In this document: piece after piece, positions 1 to 9,742 of the stretch
How the letters are laid out: every line of letters starts with the position of its first letter
How positions within the stretch are numbered: the stretch's first letter is position 1
From: Saccharobesus litoralis
GTDB lineage: Bacteria > Pseudomonadota > Gammaproteobacteria > Enterobacterales > Alteromonadaceae
NCBI RefSeq assembly: GCF_003063625.1
Contig: NZ_CP026604.1
Coordinates: 1,612,001 to 1,676,000, forward strand
Reading direction: 5' to 3'
DNA length: 64,000 nt
The notes under the pieces: generated by a model
The model's input: only the letters and a program-made list of their open reading frames with translations
Databases searched by the model: none
What the model was told of the DNA's origin: nothing
Program-made: the position numbers and the translations under genes

Positions 1-118
1 ACAATTGAATTAACAAAGTCCGATAGTCGCTGATAGTTTGTGATCTCAAATGTGAGACACACAACACCGCCTAGCTCAGTGTTATTCACTTTGCTAGCAG
101 CGCTTTCTCCTTTGCATA

Positions 119-238
119 TAGTCTTCTCGTTCGGGTTTTATGGTTCATTGTCAGCACTTATTCCCTATAACATAATAGTTCATATGTTATGGGCCTCGAA
201 GCGTGACGGCTTCCCTTAAACCCCGATCGCTTTGACTA
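119..238 (-). repeat. TAGTC/GACTA mobile-looking repeat, copy A
   Basis: A diverged member of a dispersed repeat family found eight times in the window. It begins TAGTCTTCTCG and ends GCTTTGACTA on the + strand, so it is in minus orientation relative to the copy at 56226. The core palindrome has decayed (CATATG is retained). It lies upstream of rluC, in the region that normally separates rluC from rne. No transposase is inside; it looks like a non-autonomous (MITE-like) element. Confidence 0.75.
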
Positions 239-655
239 ACTAAGGCTAGCAGTCTTTGGAGTGTTTTTTCACTCCTCATTAGCACTGCAAATAGCCTTAC
301 TTTCTTAACATCAAAATTTGTGCATTTGATGCTTGTAGATTGGGTTAACTTATTTAATCGCGTTTAGGCGAATTTTCAATATTGATGACCACTCCCGACA
401 GGATTTTCACGTTTTAACCGACCGCGAAAAAGTACACACTCCGGATAAGTTAAAAATGCGAATGGCACATAAGTCTAATACTTAAATTAGCTTATATACA
501 TGCTGCGCGTAAACCTCTTACGTAAGCGAGGGTCACCTTCAATCTTAATACATTTGGAAAAATAACTGGCATTGTAAAATGCCATAGCGGAAAATATAGC
601 AAACGCTTGCCAATTACGGCAATTGAAATCATCGATTAATGCAGAAATATTAACA
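239..655. other. Intergenic region upstream of rluC
   Basis: No convincing gene is visible here. In gammaproteobacteria rluC is usually divergent from rne, whose long regulated leader would occupy this space on the minus strand. That gene, if present, lies left of the window, so this assignment is inference. AT-rich stretches near 475-500 could be promoter elements, but I cannot assign one with confidence. Confidence 0.3.
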
Positions 656-1606
656 ATGAAAGAAAATGACTACAAGTCAGTTAGTTTTGTTACCTTGGAT
701 GAAGAGATTTGTGGTCAAAGAATAGACAATTGGCTAAAAAGGAACTTGAAAGGTGTGCCGACATCGCTCATCTATCGGATCATTCGTAAAGGCGAAATTC
801 GCGTCAATAAAAAGCGAGTTAAACCTGAATATAAGTTACAAGAAGGTGATGTCGTTCGTATTCCGCCTATTAAAATAGATGAAGCCGCAGATAAACCTAA
901 GCAAGTGGGCCAACATATTTTAGATAGTGTAGAAAAAAATATTCTATTTGAAGATGAAAGCTTGATGATTATCAACAAGCCATCTGGGTTAGCTGTGCAT
1001 GGCGGCTCAGGTTTAAATTTTGGCTTAATTGAAGCTGTACGTAAATTGCGGCCTAATTGCCGTTCGCTTGAATTAGTTCATCGCTTGGACCGAGATACAT
1101 CTGGGGCTATCGTCATTGCGAAAAAACGCTCGGCATTAAAGTCATTACATGAGCAATTAAGGCATAAAACGGTTGATAAGCGTTACTGGGCGTTGGTCAG
1201 AGGGCGTTGGTCCGATAAATTACGTAAAGTAGAAAAGCCTTTGCATAAAAACCAACTGTCTTCGGGAGAACGCTTAGTTAAAGTCGATGCTAAATTGGGT
1301 AAACCGAGTTTAACTAAATTTCGTGTATTACAACGCTTTGATCAAGCCACATTAGTTGAAGCTTCGCCTGTGACTGGACGCACGCATCAGATCCGTGTTC
1401 ATACCGCAGCCAGTGGCCACCCAATAGCTTGCGATGATAAGTATGGTGAAAAAGATTTTGATCAAGTTGTCAAACAGGTTGGTGTGAAGCGTTTATTTTT
1501 GCATGCCGCATCGATCAGCTTTTTACACCCTAAAACCGAAACCACACTAAGAGTTGAAGCCCCTCTTGATGATAAGCTCGCGCAGGCTTTAAATAAATTA
1601 AAGTAG
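656..1606 (+). CDS. rluC: 23S rRNA pseudouridine synthase RluC
   Basis: Predicted to convert uridines 955, 2504 and 2580 of 23S rRNA to pseudouridine (role known for the family). An N-terminal S4-like RNA-binding domain (QRIDNWLKRNLKGVPTSLIY) is followed by the RluA-type catalytic domain with the HRLDRDTSG motif that carries the catalytic Asp. The RTHQIRVH motif lies near the C-terminus. The ATG at 656 gives 316 residues, close to E. coli RluC (319). An in-frame TTG at 623 would add 11 poorly conserved residues. The HAD phosphatase gene starts 10 bases downstream, so the two are probably co-transcribed. Confidence 0.93.
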   Translation: MKENDYKSVSFVTLDEEICGQRIDNWLKRNLKGVPTSLIYRIIRKGEIRVNKKRVKPEYKLQEGDVVRIPPIKIDEAADKPKQVGQHILDSVEKNILFEDESLMIINKPSGLAVHGGSGLNFGLIEAVRKLRPNCRSLELVHRLDRDTSGAIVIAKKRSALKSLHEQLRHKTVDKRYWALVRGRWSDKLRKVEKPLHKNQLSSGERLVKVDAKLGKPSLTKFRVLQRFDQATLVEASPVTGRTHQIRVHTAASGHPIACDDKYGEKDFDQVVKQVGVKRLFLHAASISFLHPKTETTLRVEAPLDDKLAQALNKLK

Positions 1607-1616
1607 GAAGCAATTA

Positions 1617-2264
1617 ATGAAATATAAAGTTGTGCTGTTTGATTGGGATGGCACCTTAATGGATTCTATCGCTAAAATTGTCAATGCGGTGCAAGTCGCT
1701 GCTGAGCTAAACCAAGTGGTTGTCCCCAGTGTTGATAAAGCTAAATCGATTATTGGCTTATCGTTAGAAACGGCCGTTGAAGTTTTATTTCCTGATTCTA
1801 CTTTGGCTGTACAGCAACAAATCGGTGCTGACTATAGTCGTACCTATAATAATAGTCAGGTGGCGTCGCCTTTATTTGCGGATGCTCTTGATTGTTTAAC
1901 CCAACTTAAAGACGCTGGAGCTGTATTAGGTGTTGCGACAGGAAAACGCCGCAGGGGATTGAATAAAGTGCTGGATTCAAGTGGTACTAGGCATTTTTTC
2001 TCTGCCAGTCGCTGTGCAGATGAGACAGCTTCTAAGCCTGATCCGCAAATGCTTAATGAAATATTGGCTGAGTTAGACGTGCGTGCCAGTGAGTGTGTTT
2101 ATATTGGTGATACGGTACATGATTTAGCTATGGCACAAGCTATCAATATGGACCGGATTGGCGTGACTCATGGTGTTGATGATTTTGATGCATTAAATAA
2201 GCATAAGCCGGTATTGATTGCCGATAACCTGACTGGCATTGTTAATTATATTTTGCAGCCTTAA
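1617..2264 (+). CDS. HAD-superfamily (subfamily IA) phosphatase, phosphoglycolate phosphatase-like
   Basis: A soluble 215-residue HAD hydrolase. All four HAD motifs are visible: FDWDGTL (motif I nucleophile Asp), the Thr of VATGK (II), the Lys of KPDPQ (III), and YIGDTVHDLAMAQ (IV). A small cap domain is inserted after motif I. Its substrate is not deducible. In gammaproteobacteria a gene of this type commonly follows rluC, and here it starts 10 bases after it with AGGAAG as ribosome-binding site. Small phosphorylated metabolites such as phosphoglycolate are the usual substrates of this subfamily. Confidence 0.88.
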   Translation: MKYKVVLFDWDGTLMDSIAKIVNAVQVAAELNQVVVPSVDKAKSIIGLSLETAVEVLFPDSTLAVQQQIGADYSRTYNNSQVASPLFADALDCLTQLKDAGAVLGVATGKRRRGLNKVLDSSGTRHFFSASRCADETASKPDPQMLNEILAELDVRASECVYIGDTVHDLAMAQAINMDRIGVTHGVDDFDALNKHKPVLIADNLTGIVNYILQP

Positions 2265-2340
2265 TTTTTAAGCAAATGGTGTAAAGATCTAAATTGGCGA
2301 AAACGGCTGACGAAAGCTTATTAAAGTTTAAGTGCTAATA

Positions 2341-2378
2341 CCCTAAGTACAAGATGCCAATACATCTTTTACTTAGGG
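2341..2378. terminator. Hairpin between convergent genes
   Basis: An inverted repeat (CCCTAAGTAcAAGATG against CATCTTtTACTTAGGG) with a 6-base loop lies between the HAD gene and the convergent yceF. No long T-run follows on either strand, so terminator function is inferred from position. Confidence 0.45.
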
Positions 2379-2411
2379 AGCTAGGTTTTAATGATCTTTA
2401 AAGCATTAAAT

Positions 2412-3005
2412 TTAAAAGTCAGTTAATGGGTTAACGCCAAATTCACGTAATACTTTTGTTAGTGCTATTAAAGGTAAACCCATTAGGGTGTTCGGATCAT
2501 CACCTCTTAATGCGTTAAATAAGCTAATACCTAAAGCTTCACTTTTAAAACTACCCGCACAATTATATGGTTGTTCCTTATTAAGGTAAGCTTTTATTTC
2601 TTCTAGGGATAATTCTCTAAATTCAACTTCAAACGGCACAACTTGGGTTGAAATTAAATCTTTGGCGAGCCATTGCACACTTAAGCCAGTTAAAAACGTG
2701 ACGGTTTTGCCATTAAGTTGTTGTAATTGTTTAACGGCATTTTCGAAATTTCCCGGTTTGCCAAGAATTTTATTGTCGATAACAGCAACTTGGTCAGAAC
2801 CTATGACAATCGCGTTTGGCGTATTTTTAGCAACCGCTTGGGCTTTTAGTAAAGCAAGGCGCTCAACTAAGGCTGATGCGCTTTCATTTTCTAATGGTGT
2901 TTCATCGACATGTGGCTTCGCGGTATCGAACGGTAACTGTAATTTTTCGAGAATTTGCTTTCGATAGGGAGAAGTAGAAGCAAGAATGATAGATGTTTGA
3001 CTCAT
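2412..3005 (-). CDS. yceF: Maf-like nucleotide pyrophosphatase YceF (7-methyl-GTP pyrophosphatase type)
   Basis: A house-cleaning nucleotide pyrophosphatase of the Maf family, YceF branch, which hydrolyses 7-methyl-GTP in E. coli. The N-terminus ILASTSPYRKQILEKL is the Maf signature. The motifs DETP, SDQVAV and GKPG with the downstream LTGLSV match the family, and 197 residues is normal length. The gene is divergent from yceD (99 bases apart), the conserved arrangement in gammaproteobacteria. There is no sign of truncation. Confidence 0.92.
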   Translation of the reverse strand: MSQTSIILASTSPYRKQILEKLQLPFDTAKPHVDETPLENESASALVERLALLKAQAVAKNTPNAIVIGSDQVAVIDNKILGKPGNFENAVKQLQQLNGKTVTFLTGLSVQWLAKDLISTQVVPFEVEFRELSLEEIKAYLNKEQPYNCAGSFKSEALGISLFNALRGDDPNTLMGLPLIALTKVLREFGVNPLTDF

Positions 3006-3103
3006 AGGTAGACACTTTTATTTTAAGCAGGAACATAATAGGTTGTGTATTTTCGTTAAATTCGTTTGACTAAACAAGTCCAGATCTATACTATTCGCGC
3101 GCT

Positions 3104-3634
3104 ATGCAAAAGGTTAAGATGCCAATTGAGATTGACCCAATAAAAAGTGCGCAAAAACGCTCTGATTATTCTGGTGTTTATCTATTGGAAAATTTAAAAC
3201 GACTCAATGATATTACTCTCGATAAAAGCGGGGTAGTTGACGTTGAGTTATGTTGCAAGGTTGATGAGCAAGGCTTAACGGTTCTGCTTGTCGATGCTCA
3301 AACGGATGTGCTAATAACTTGTGAACGCTGTGGTGGGGAAATGCCCTATCATTTGACTTTTTCTACGGTATTTACACCAGAATCGAAAAAAGTTGATGAA
3401 GACTTAGTTCCAGCGGAATATGAAATCGTTGCAGTTGATGAGTTCGGCTTGATCAACTTACGAGATTTGGTTGAAGATGAATTAATTTTATCTTTGCCTA
3501 ATTTTCCCAAGCACGAAATAGACGATTGTCTTATTTCACAAGATGCGATGAGTTGGGGTGAAATTGACGAACAAGTGTCAACCAAGCCTAACCCGTTTGA
3601 TGTACTGAAAAAGTTGAAAACTCAAAAAGATTAG
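3104..3634 (+). CDS. yceD: YceD family protein (DUF177), 23S rRNA accumulation protein
   Basis: A 176-residue DUF177 protein. It starts MQKVKMPIEIDPIKSAQKR, nearly the E. coli YceD start. A CERCGG motif at about residues 74-79 corresponds to the CxRC of the family, and the C-terminal KPNPFDVLKKLK is highly conserved. YceD homologues are linked to 23S rRNA accumulation in plants and bacteria, but the mechanism is unsettled. It is the first gene of the yceD-rpmF-plsX-fab cluster, with rpmF nine bases downstream. Confidence 0.93.
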   Translation: MQKVKMPIEIDPIKSAQKRSDYSGVYLLENLKRLNDITLDKSGVVDVELCCKVDEQGLTVLLVDAQTDVLITCERCGGEMPYHLTFSTVFTPESKKVDEDLVPAEYEIVAVDEFGLINLRDLVEDELILSLPNFPKHEIDDCLISQDAMSWGEIDEQVSTKPNPFDVLKKLKTQKD

Positions 3635-3643
3635 GAGTGGGCA

Positions 3644-3814
3644 ATGGCTGTTCAAAAAAGTAAAAAATCTCGTTCAAGACGTGGTATGCGTCGTTCACAT
3701 GATGCATTAACTGGCGCAACTTTATCTGTAGATGGTACTACAGGTGAAACGCACCGTCGTCACCACGTAAGTGCTGATGGTTTCTACAAAGGTAAAAAAG
3801 TAATCTCTAACTAA
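3644..3814 (+). CDS. rpmF: Ribosomal protein bL32
   Basis: A 56-residue protein beginning [20 protein letters not shown], which is the bL32 signature, and ending KGKKVISN. It is a structural protein of the large ribosomal subunit. AGGAGTGGGCA precedes the ATG as a strong ribosome-binding site. It lies between yceD and plsX as in most gammaproteobacteria, linking ribosome and lipid synthesis in one operon. It lacks the four-cysteine zinc site found in bL32 of some other bacteria. Confidence 0.96.
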   Translation: MAVQKSKKSRSRRGMRRSHDALTGATLSVDGTTGETHRRHHVSADGFYKGKKVISN

Positions 3815-3825
3815 GAGTTACTGCC

Positions 3826-4854
3826 TTGGTCAATCTAACGATCGCGTTAGATGCTATGGGAGGCGATAATGGGCCTCCCGTAACCATTCCCGCTGCCATT
3901 GAAGCCCTTGCGGCTAATAAAAGTCTAAAGTTTCTGGTATTTGGTGATCAATACCAAATCAATCCGTTTATCCAAAACACGCCCAAATCAGTATTAGACC
4001 GTCTTGAAATAATTCATTGTACCCAATCTGTATCAATGGATGAAAAGCCGTCTTTGGCTCTGCGTCAAAAACCAGAATCTTCAATGCGCTTGGCGCTTGA
4101 GGCCGTTAAAAATGGTGAGGCACAAGCCTGTGTCAGTGCTGGCAATACTGGTGCGCTAATAACAATTGCTTATTATGTGCTAAAAATGTTGCCAGGTATC
4201 AGCCGCCCAGCCTTAGTGACTGCAATGCCTTCTTTGTCTGGCCATAAAACCTACTTGCTTGATTTAGGTGCCAATGTTGATGTAGATGAATTGACTTTGC
4301 ATCAATTCGCCTTAATGGGCAGTGTATTAGCGGAAGCAAAAGGTACGCCCAATCACACCAAGCCTCGAGTGGGTTTGTTAAATGTCGGCGAGGAAGAAAT
4401 TAAAGGCTCTAGTAAAATTAAACGTGCGGCTAAATTAATTAATGACGATGATGAAATTAATTATGTTGGTTACGTAGAGGGTAATGATATTTTTACTGAG
4501 CGAGCCGATGTCGTGGTTTGTGATGGATATGTCGGGAACGTGTCACTAAAAGCCTGTGAAGGTATCGCTAAACTAGTTGTCGAGAGCATTAAAGAAGCTG
4601 TTGGCAAAAGCTGGGTAAGTAAGTTATTAGCATTTCTCGCTTTACCTACGCTGAAAAAAATGTATAAAAGGGTCAACCCCGATCAATACAATGGGGCAAG
4701 TTTGCTCGGATTACGCGGAATTGTCATTAAAAGTCACGGTAATGCATCGAAAGATGGCTTTAAATACGCCATTGTTGAAGCCGTGAATGAAATAGAGCAT
4801 AAGGTGCCAGAAGCAATTGGTCACCGTATTGCAGCTTTAAACGAAAGGTCTTAA
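3826..4854 (+). CDS. plsX: Phosphate acyltransferase PlsX
   Basis: Makes acyl-phosphate from acyl-ACP, the first step of the PlsX/PlsY route to phosphatidic acid; it is a peripheral membrane enzyme. The N-terminus [12 protein letters not shown] is diagnostic, and the SAGNTGALI and GGLRG-like ([13 protein letters not shown]) regions are present. It has 342 residues, usual for the family. The best start is a TTG at 3826, 11 bases after rpmF, preceded by a weak AAGAG; no ATG lies upstream of the conserved N-terminus. fabH follows after 7 bases. Confidence 0.94.
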   Translation: MVNLTIALDAMGGDNGPPVTIPAAIEALAANKSLKFLVFGDQYQINPFIQNTPKSVLDRLEIIHCTQSVSMDEKPSLALRQKPESSMRLALEAVKNGEAQACVSAGNTGALITIAYYVLKMLPGISRPALVTAMPSLSGHKTYLLDLGANVDVDELTLHQFALMGSVLAEAKGTPNHTKPRVGLLNVGEEEIKGSSKIKRAAKLINDDDEINYVGYVEGNDIFTERADVVVCDGYVGNVSLKACEGIAKLVVESIKEAVGKSWVSKLLAFLALPTLKKMYKRVNPDQYNGASLLGLRGIVIKSHGNASKDGFKYAIVEAVNEIEHKVPEAIGHRIAALNERS

Positions 4855-4861
4855 GTTCGTT

Positions 4862-5821
4862 ATGTATTCAAGAATTACAGGTACAGGTAGTTATTTTCCT
4901 TCTCAAGTACGCACCAATGCAGATTTAGAACAAATGGTTGATACCAGCCACGAATGGATAATCGAAAGAACCGGTATTTCTGAACGCCGTATTGCGGCAC
5001 CCGACGAAAATGTCGCGACTATGGGCGCCGAAGCGGCTAAAAAAGCGTTAGAAGCCGCTAATCTTGACATTAGTGATATCGATTTAATCATTTGTGCTAC
5101 GACAAGTTGGGAAAAAGCGTTTCCTAGTGCGGCTTGTGAAATTCAAAAAATATTAGGTGCGCCAGGTGTGGCGGCTTTTGACGTCGCTGCGGCGTGCTCA
5201 GGTTTTTGCTATGCAATTGGTGTTGCCGATAAATTTATAAAATCGGGTACGAATAAACGCATACTAGTGATAGGTACAGATACCCTTTCACGTGTTGTTG
5301 ATCCGACCGATAGAACAACCATTATTTTATTTGGTGACGCAGCGGGTGCTTGTGTATTAGAAGCCGATGAAGAAACGGGTATTTTATCGACCCACCTACA
5401 CGCAGATGGCAACTATGGCGAGTTGTTAACGGCGGGTATTCCAACTCGAGGCGAAGAAGAAACCGTTCACAGTTCTTGGGGTTATATGAAAGGCAACGAA
5501 GTATTTAAAGTTGCTGTCACCAAGCTAAGTGAGATTTGCGAGCAAACATTAGCGGCTAATAATCTACAAAAAGAAGATATTGATTGGTTAGTTCCGCATC
5601 AAGCGAATTTACGTATTATTAAAGCGACCGCTAAAAAATTAAATATGACCATGGATCGTGTCATTGTGACCTTACCTAAACACGGTAACACCTCCGCAGC
5701 TTCTGTTATAACTGCATTGGATGAAGGCATTCGCGACGGTCGAATTCAAAAAGGTCAAACCATTCTTATTGAAGCCTTTGGCGCAGGATTTGCGTGGGCA
5801 TCAGCCTTACTTAAATATTAA
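4862..5821 (+). CDS. fabH: 3-oxoacyl-ACP synthase III (FabH)
   Basis: Condenses acetyl-CoA with malonyl-ACP to start fatty-acid synthesis. The catalytic triad is visible: Cys in AACSGFCYA, His in VPHQANLRI, and Asn in GNTSAAS. It starts [13 protein letters not shown] and has 319 residues, typical length (E. coli 317). It is in the plsX-fabH-fabD-fabG-acpP-fabF cluster and probably co-transcribed with plsX and fabD. Confidence 0.96.
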   Translation: MYSRITGTGSYFPSQVRTNADLEQMVDTSHEWIIERTGISERRIAAPDENVATMGAEAAKKALEAANLDISDIDLIICATTSWEKAFPSAACEIQKILGAPGVAAFDVAAACSGFCYAIGVADKFIKSGTNKRILVIGTDTLSRVVDPTDRTTIILFGDAAGACVLEADEETGILSTHLHADGNYGELLTAGIPTRGEEETVHSSWGYMKGNEVFKVAVTKLSEICEQTLAANNLQKEDIDWLVPHQANLRIIKATAKKLNMTMDRVIVTLPKHGNTSAASVITALDEGIRDGRIQKGQTILIEAFGAGFAWASALLKY

Positions 5822-5864
5822 GCTCTGTTAGCAGAGCTTCTATCTAGTTAACGAAGAAGAAATT

Positions 5865-6800
5865 ATGTCAGATAATAACATTGCATTTGTGTTTCCTGGT
5901 CAGGGTTCACAAACCGTTGGTATGCTTGCCGACTTATACCAAGAATACGATGTCGTTAAGCAAACCTTTGCTAAAGCCAGTGATGCCTTAGGCTATGACC
6001 TTTGGGCGTTAGTTGCTGAAGGTCCGGCGGAAGAGTTAAATAAAACACATATCACGCAACCTGCGTTATTAACTGCCAGTATCGCTATTTTTGAGGTGTT
6101 GCGTGAAAAAGGCGTGGCCCAGCCTGCTTTAATTGCGGGGCATAGTCTTGGCGAATACTCTGCTTTAGTGGCAGCGCAAGTGATTAAATTTGAAGATGCA
6201 GTCAAACTAGTTGAATTACGTGGCCAATTAATGCAAGAAGCCGTTCCTGCTGGAACTGGCGCTATGTATGCCATTATTGGTTTAGCAGATGATAAAGTCA
6301 AAGCTGCGTGTGAAGAAGCTGCGCAAGGCGAGGTTGTATCTGCGGTTAACTTTAATTCTCCTGGTCAAGTCGTTATCGCGGGACAAAAAGAAGCGGTAGA
6401 ACGAGCCGGTGCTTTATGTAAAGAAGCGGGTGCAAAACGCGCATTGCCTTTACCTGTAAGCGTGCCTTCTCATTGTGCTTTAATGAAACCAGCCGCAGAT
6501 AAACTAGCTGAGAAGTTAGCTGAAATTGAATTTTCTAACCCAAGCTTGTCAGTCATCAATAATGTTGATGTGGCAATCGAAACAGAAGGCGATGCTATTC
6601 GTGATGCCTTAGTTCGTCAGCTTTATTGCCCAGTTCGCTGGACAGAAAGTGTTGAGCAACTCGCGGCTCAAGGTATTAGCCAATTAGTTGAAGTGGGCCC
6701 AGGTAAAGTATTAGCGGGTTTAACAAAACGTATTAATAAATCATTATCTGCAACATCGGTTAACGATATTGCATCAATCGAATCTTTCATTAGTGAGTAA
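5865..6800 (+). CDS. fabD: Malonyl-CoA:ACP transacylase (FabD)
   Basis: Transfers malonyl from CoA to ACP. It carries FPGQGSQ at the N-terminus and GHSLGEYSAL with the nucleophilic Ser, followed by the VPSHCALM His region and the QLVEVGPGKVL C-terminal motif. It has 311 residues, as expected. GAAGAAGAAATT precedes the ATG. fabG begins 4 bases after the stop, so translation of the two is probably coupled. Confidence 0.96.
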   Translation: MSDNNIAFVFPGQGSQTVGMLADLYQEYDVVKQTFAKASDALGYDLWALVAEGPAEELNKTHITQPALLTASIAIFEVLREKGVAQPALIAGHSLGEYSALVAAQVIKFEDAVKLVELRGQLMQEAVPAGTGAMYAIIGLADDKVKAACEEAAQGEVVSAVNFNSPGQVVIAGQKEAVERAGALCKEAGAKRALPLPVSVPSHCALMKPAADKLAEKLAEIEFSNPSLSVINNVDVAIETEGDAIRDALVRQLYCPVRWTESVEQLAAQGISQLVEVGPGKVLAGLTKRINKSLSATSVNDIASIESFISE

Positions 6801-6804
6801 TATC

Positions 6805-7545
6805 ATGTTTGGAAACTTAGAAGGACAAGTCGCTTTAGTCACTGGCGCAAGTCGTGGTATTGGTAAAGAAATCGCACTTAAATTAGTTGCAGCCGGAGCA
6901 ACAGTGGTTGGCACGGCAACAAGTGACAATGGTGCTGCTGCTATCAGTGATTATTTAGGTGAAAACGGTAAAGGCTTAAAACTGAATGTAACCGATGCTG
7001 ACAGCATTGCTGAAACATTTGATGCAATTAAAGAAGCTTACGGTGTCGTTGATATTTTAGTTAATAACGCGGGTATTACGCGCGATAACTTAATGATGCG
7101 CATGAAGGATGACGAGTGGGATTCAATTATCGACACGAATTTATCTTCTATTTTCCGCATTTCAAAAACTGCTTTACGTCCTATGATGAAAAAGCGCTAC
7201 GGTCGTATCATCAATATAGGCTCAGTTGTTGGTTCAACGGGGAACCCTGGTCAAGCTAACTATTGTGCGGCGAAAGCTGGTGTTATTGGTTTTTCTAAAG
7301 CTTTAGCAAAAGAAGTGGCTTCTCGTGGTATTACAGTTAACACGGTTGCTCCAGGTTTTATCGACACTGATATGACAAAAGCGCTAAATGATGAGCAAAA
7401 AGAAGCTATCTTCGGTAATATCCCAGCTGCACGTTTGGGCCAACCAGAAGAGATTGCTTCAGCTGTATTATTCTTAGCGTCAAAAGAAGCTGGTTATATT
7501 ACAGGTGAAACTATCCATGTAAATGGTGGTATGCACATGGCATAA
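6805..7545 (+). CDS. fabG: 3-oxoacyl-ACP reductase (FabG)
   Basis: NADPH-dependent reductase of fatty-acid elongation, short-chain dehydrogenase fold. The Rossmann motif TGASRGIG, NNAG, the catalytic Ser (GSVVGS) and the YxxxK pair (NYCAAKAG) are all present. The ATG at 6805 (MFGNLEGQVALVTGAS) matches the family start and gives 246 residues; an upstream in-frame ATG at 6769 lies inside fabD and is rejected. It is followed by a 297-base gap before acpP that probably holds the acpP promoter. Confidence 0.95.
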   Translation: MFGNLEGQVALVTGASRGIGKEIALKLVAAGATVVGTATSDNGAAAISDYLGENGKGLKLNVTDADSIAETFDAIKEAYGVVDILVNNAGITRDNLMMRMKDDEWDSIIDTNLSSIFRISKTALRPMMKKRYGRIINIGSVVGSTGNPGQANYCAAKAGVIGFSKALAKEVASRGITVNTVAPGFIDTDMTKALNDEQKEAIFGNIPAARLGQPEEIASAVLFLASKEAGYITGETIHVNGGMHMA

Positions 7546-7842
7546 GGCTATAAAGCCTATGTCCGCACGCACGTAATGGTTATTTATTAACCTACTTTTG
7601 CTTAACTGCGTTAAACAGCGCAGTTAATGCTTGAAATGCCGCTAATAAGGGCTATTATGTGCGTAATTTTAATTTGCACACTCAAAACTTGACACTATAA
7701 GTGCGTCAAAGATTGTTGAACTGAGCAATAAGAATACAGGTTTGACCAGAAGCAATTTAATAATTTTAACTTGCTACTGATTCAGCCAATCAAATAAACT
7801 ATCAGCAATTAAAATTGCGTATTTTCTAAGGGAAACCTACTT
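7546..7842. other. fabG-acpP intergenic region
   Basis: There is no gene in these 297 bases. acpP is usually expressed far more strongly than its neighbours, so a separate promoter is expected here. I did not find a clear consensus -35/-10 pair. A small imperfect hairpin with TTTGCTTAACTGCGTTAAACAGCGCAGTTAA occurs near 7597. Confidence 0.3.
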
Positions 7843-8079
7843 ATGAGTTCTATCGAAGAAAGAGTTAAAAAAATTATCGTTGAGCAATTGGGCGTTAAAG
7901 AAGAAGACGTTCGTAACGAAGCATCATTTGTTGACGATTTAGGTGCAGATTCTTTGGATACAGTTGAGCTAGTTATGGCTCTTGAAGAAGAATTCGACAC
8001 AGAAATCCCTGATGAAGAAGCGGAAAAAATTACTACGGTTCAATCAGCAATTGATTACGTAGACGCGAACAAAGAATAA
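7843..8079 (+). CDS. acpP: Acyl carrier protein
   Basis: A 78-residue acidic carrier protein holding growing acyl chains on a 4'-phosphopantetheine arm. The attachment Ser is in [18 protein letters not shown]. It starts [18 protein letters not shown], the canonical N-terminus. A strong hairpin terminator follows the stop by about ten bases, which suggests that part of the acpP message ends before fabF. Confidence 0.97.
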   Translation: MSSIEERVKKIIVEQLGVKEEDVRNEASFVDDLGADSLDTVELVMALEEEFDTEIPDEEAEKITTVQSAIDYVDANKE

Positions 8080-8089
8080 GATTCTTTAT

Positions 8090-8113
8090 GGGCGGTTCTT
8101 CACCGCCCTTTTC
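8090..8113 (+). terminator. Rho-independent terminator after acpP
   Basis: GGGCGGT-TCTTC-ACCGCCC stem-loop followed by TTTT, ten bases beyond the acpP stop. Confidence 0.8.
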
Positions 8114-8171
8114 ATATCCATATAGATAAAGCAAAAACCCATCTGTTTTTCTCCATTCGGAGGCAAGAAAA

Positions 8172-9410
8172 GTGTCTAAACGTCGTGTAGTCGTCACTGG
8201 TCTAGGTATGTTATCGCCTGTTGGTAACTCAGTAGACGAATCATGGAAATCATTATTGGCAGGTCAAAGTGGTATTCAAACCATTGATACTTTTGACGTG
8301 TCTAGCTTTGCAACCAAAATCAGCGGTCTAGTAAAAGGTTTTGATATAGAAGAATATCTGCCTAAAAAAGAAGCCAAAAAAATGGATGTTTTCATCCAGT
8401 ATGGCGTTGCCGCGGGTATGCAGGCGTTTAAAGATTCAGGTATCGAAGTCACCAGCGACAATGCACATCGCATTGGTGCTAGCGTTGGCTCTGGTATTGG
8501 TGGTTTAACCTTAATTGAAGAAAACCACAGTAAATTATTAAAAAGCGGCCCGAAACGCATGTCGCCTTTCTTCGTGCCATCGACCATTATTAATATGATC
8601 TCAGGTCATTTGTCGATTATGTACAACTTGCAAGGGCCGAATATTGCTATTACAACCGCTTGTACCACAGGTGTTCATTGTATTGGTCATGCTGCGCGTA
8701 TGATCGCGTATGGTGATGCTGATGCCATGTTAGCAGGTGGTGCAGAAGCCGCTACGACTCCACTTGGTTTAGGTGGTTTTGCTGCTGCTCGTGCACTTTC
8801 ATCACGAAATGATGATCCAACTCGTGCTAGCCGTCCTTGGGACAAAGACCGTGATGGTTTTGTCATGGGTGATGGTGCGGGTGTTGTTATGCTTGAAGAG
8901 TATGAGCATGCCAAGGCACGTGGTGCAAAAATTTATGCTGAGCTAGTTGGCTTTGGTATGAGTGGTGATGCCAATCATATTACGTCTCCGCCGGATGATG
9001 GTCGTGGTGCTCAAGCTGCAATGGCTAATGCCATTCGCGATGCAGGTGTTGAACTAGAAGCGATTGATTATATCAATGCCCACGGTACATCAACTCCAGT
9101 TGGCGATAAAGCAGAAACAGCGGCTGTGAAAAACTTATTTGGCGATCACGCATACAAGTTAGCGGTTAGCTCGACTAAATCGATGACAGGCCATTTGCTT
9201 GGTGCAGCCGGTGCCATTGAAGCGATTATCACGGTTAAAGCAGTACAAGATGGCGCTATTCCGCCAACAATTAACCTAGATAATCCAGATGAGGGCTGTG
9301 ATTTGGATTATGTGCCGCACGAAGCACGCCAATTAAATATGGAGCTTGCGCTTTGTAATTCATTTGGTTTTGGTGGAACTAACGGTTCACTTCTATTTAA
9401 AAAAGTTTAA
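8172..9410 (+). CDS. fabF: 3-oxoacyl-ACP synthase II (FabF)
   Basis: Elongating beta-ketoacyl-ACP synthase. The Cys-His-His triad is seen in [26 protein letters not shown] and [14 protein letters not shown], and the C-terminal [12 protein letters not shown] motif is intact. It has 412 residues (E. coli 413). Translation starts at a GTG ([17 protein letters not shown] follows) with CGGAGGC as ribosome-binding site. In most gammaproteobacteria pabC follows directly. Here a DUF1456 gene bracketed by repeats intervenes. Confidence 0.96.
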   Translation: MSKRRVVVTGLGMLSPVGNSVDESWKSLLAGQSGIQTIDTFDVSSFATKISGLVKGFDIEEYLPKKEAKKMDVFIQYGVAAGMQAFKDSGIEVTSDNAHRIGASVGSGIGGLTLIEENHSKLLKSGPKRMSPFFVPSTIINMISGHLSIMYNLQGPNIAITTACTTGVHCIGHAARMIAYGDADAMLAGGAEAATTPLGLGGFAAARALSSRNDDPTRASRPWDKDRDGFVMGDGAGVVMLEEYEHAKARGAKIYAELVGFGMSGDANHITSPPDDGRGAQAAMANAIRDAGVELEAIDYINAHGTSTPVGDKAETAAVKNLFGDHAYKLAVSSTKSMTGHLLGAAGAIEAIITVKAVQDGAIPPTINLDNPDEGCDLDYVPHEARQLNMELALCNSFGFGGTNGSLLFKKV

Positions 9411-9433
9411 ATCCAAACGCTTTTTAGTATTGT

Positions 9434-9462
9434 AAAAAAGGTCAGCTATGCTGGCCTTTTTT
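9434..9462 (+). terminator. Rho-independent terminator after fabF
   Basis: AAAAAGGTCAGC-TAT-GCTGGCCTTTTTT hairpin with flanking A and T runs, about 25 bases after fabF. It probably works in both directions. Confidence 0.8.
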
Positions 9463-9472
9463 AATTGTATTA

Positions 9473-9620
9473 TAGTCAAAGTGATCGGGTTTTAGGGGCG
9501 GGTTCTAGTTCCAGACGAAACCTAAGTACTTACATCCTGTCAGCTCCAAAAGTTGGGGCTTGTAAGCCAAGTCGAGGGCAAGCGCAGACAATGAACCATA
9601 AAATCTGAGCGAGAAGAATA
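9473..9620 (+). repeat. TAGTC/GACTA repeat, copy B
   Basis: Starts TAGTCAAAGTGATCGGG and ends GAGCGAGAAGAATA (one change from GACTA). It lacks the central ATGAGCATATGCTC block but keeps the CCAGACGAAACCTAAGTAC and GACAATGAACCATAAA blocks. It lies immediately left of the DUF1456 gene; copy C lies immediately right in the same orientation. Confidence 0.8.
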
Positions 9621-9742
9621 TTAGGAGTTATTTTCACTGTTTTGCGTATAATGCACCCAAATTAATTCAAGCTATTGCTTTTTGATGTTCAGACTGATCA
9701 TCTTTACTAGCGAATAGCTATGATACTTTGGAGCAGACTAAA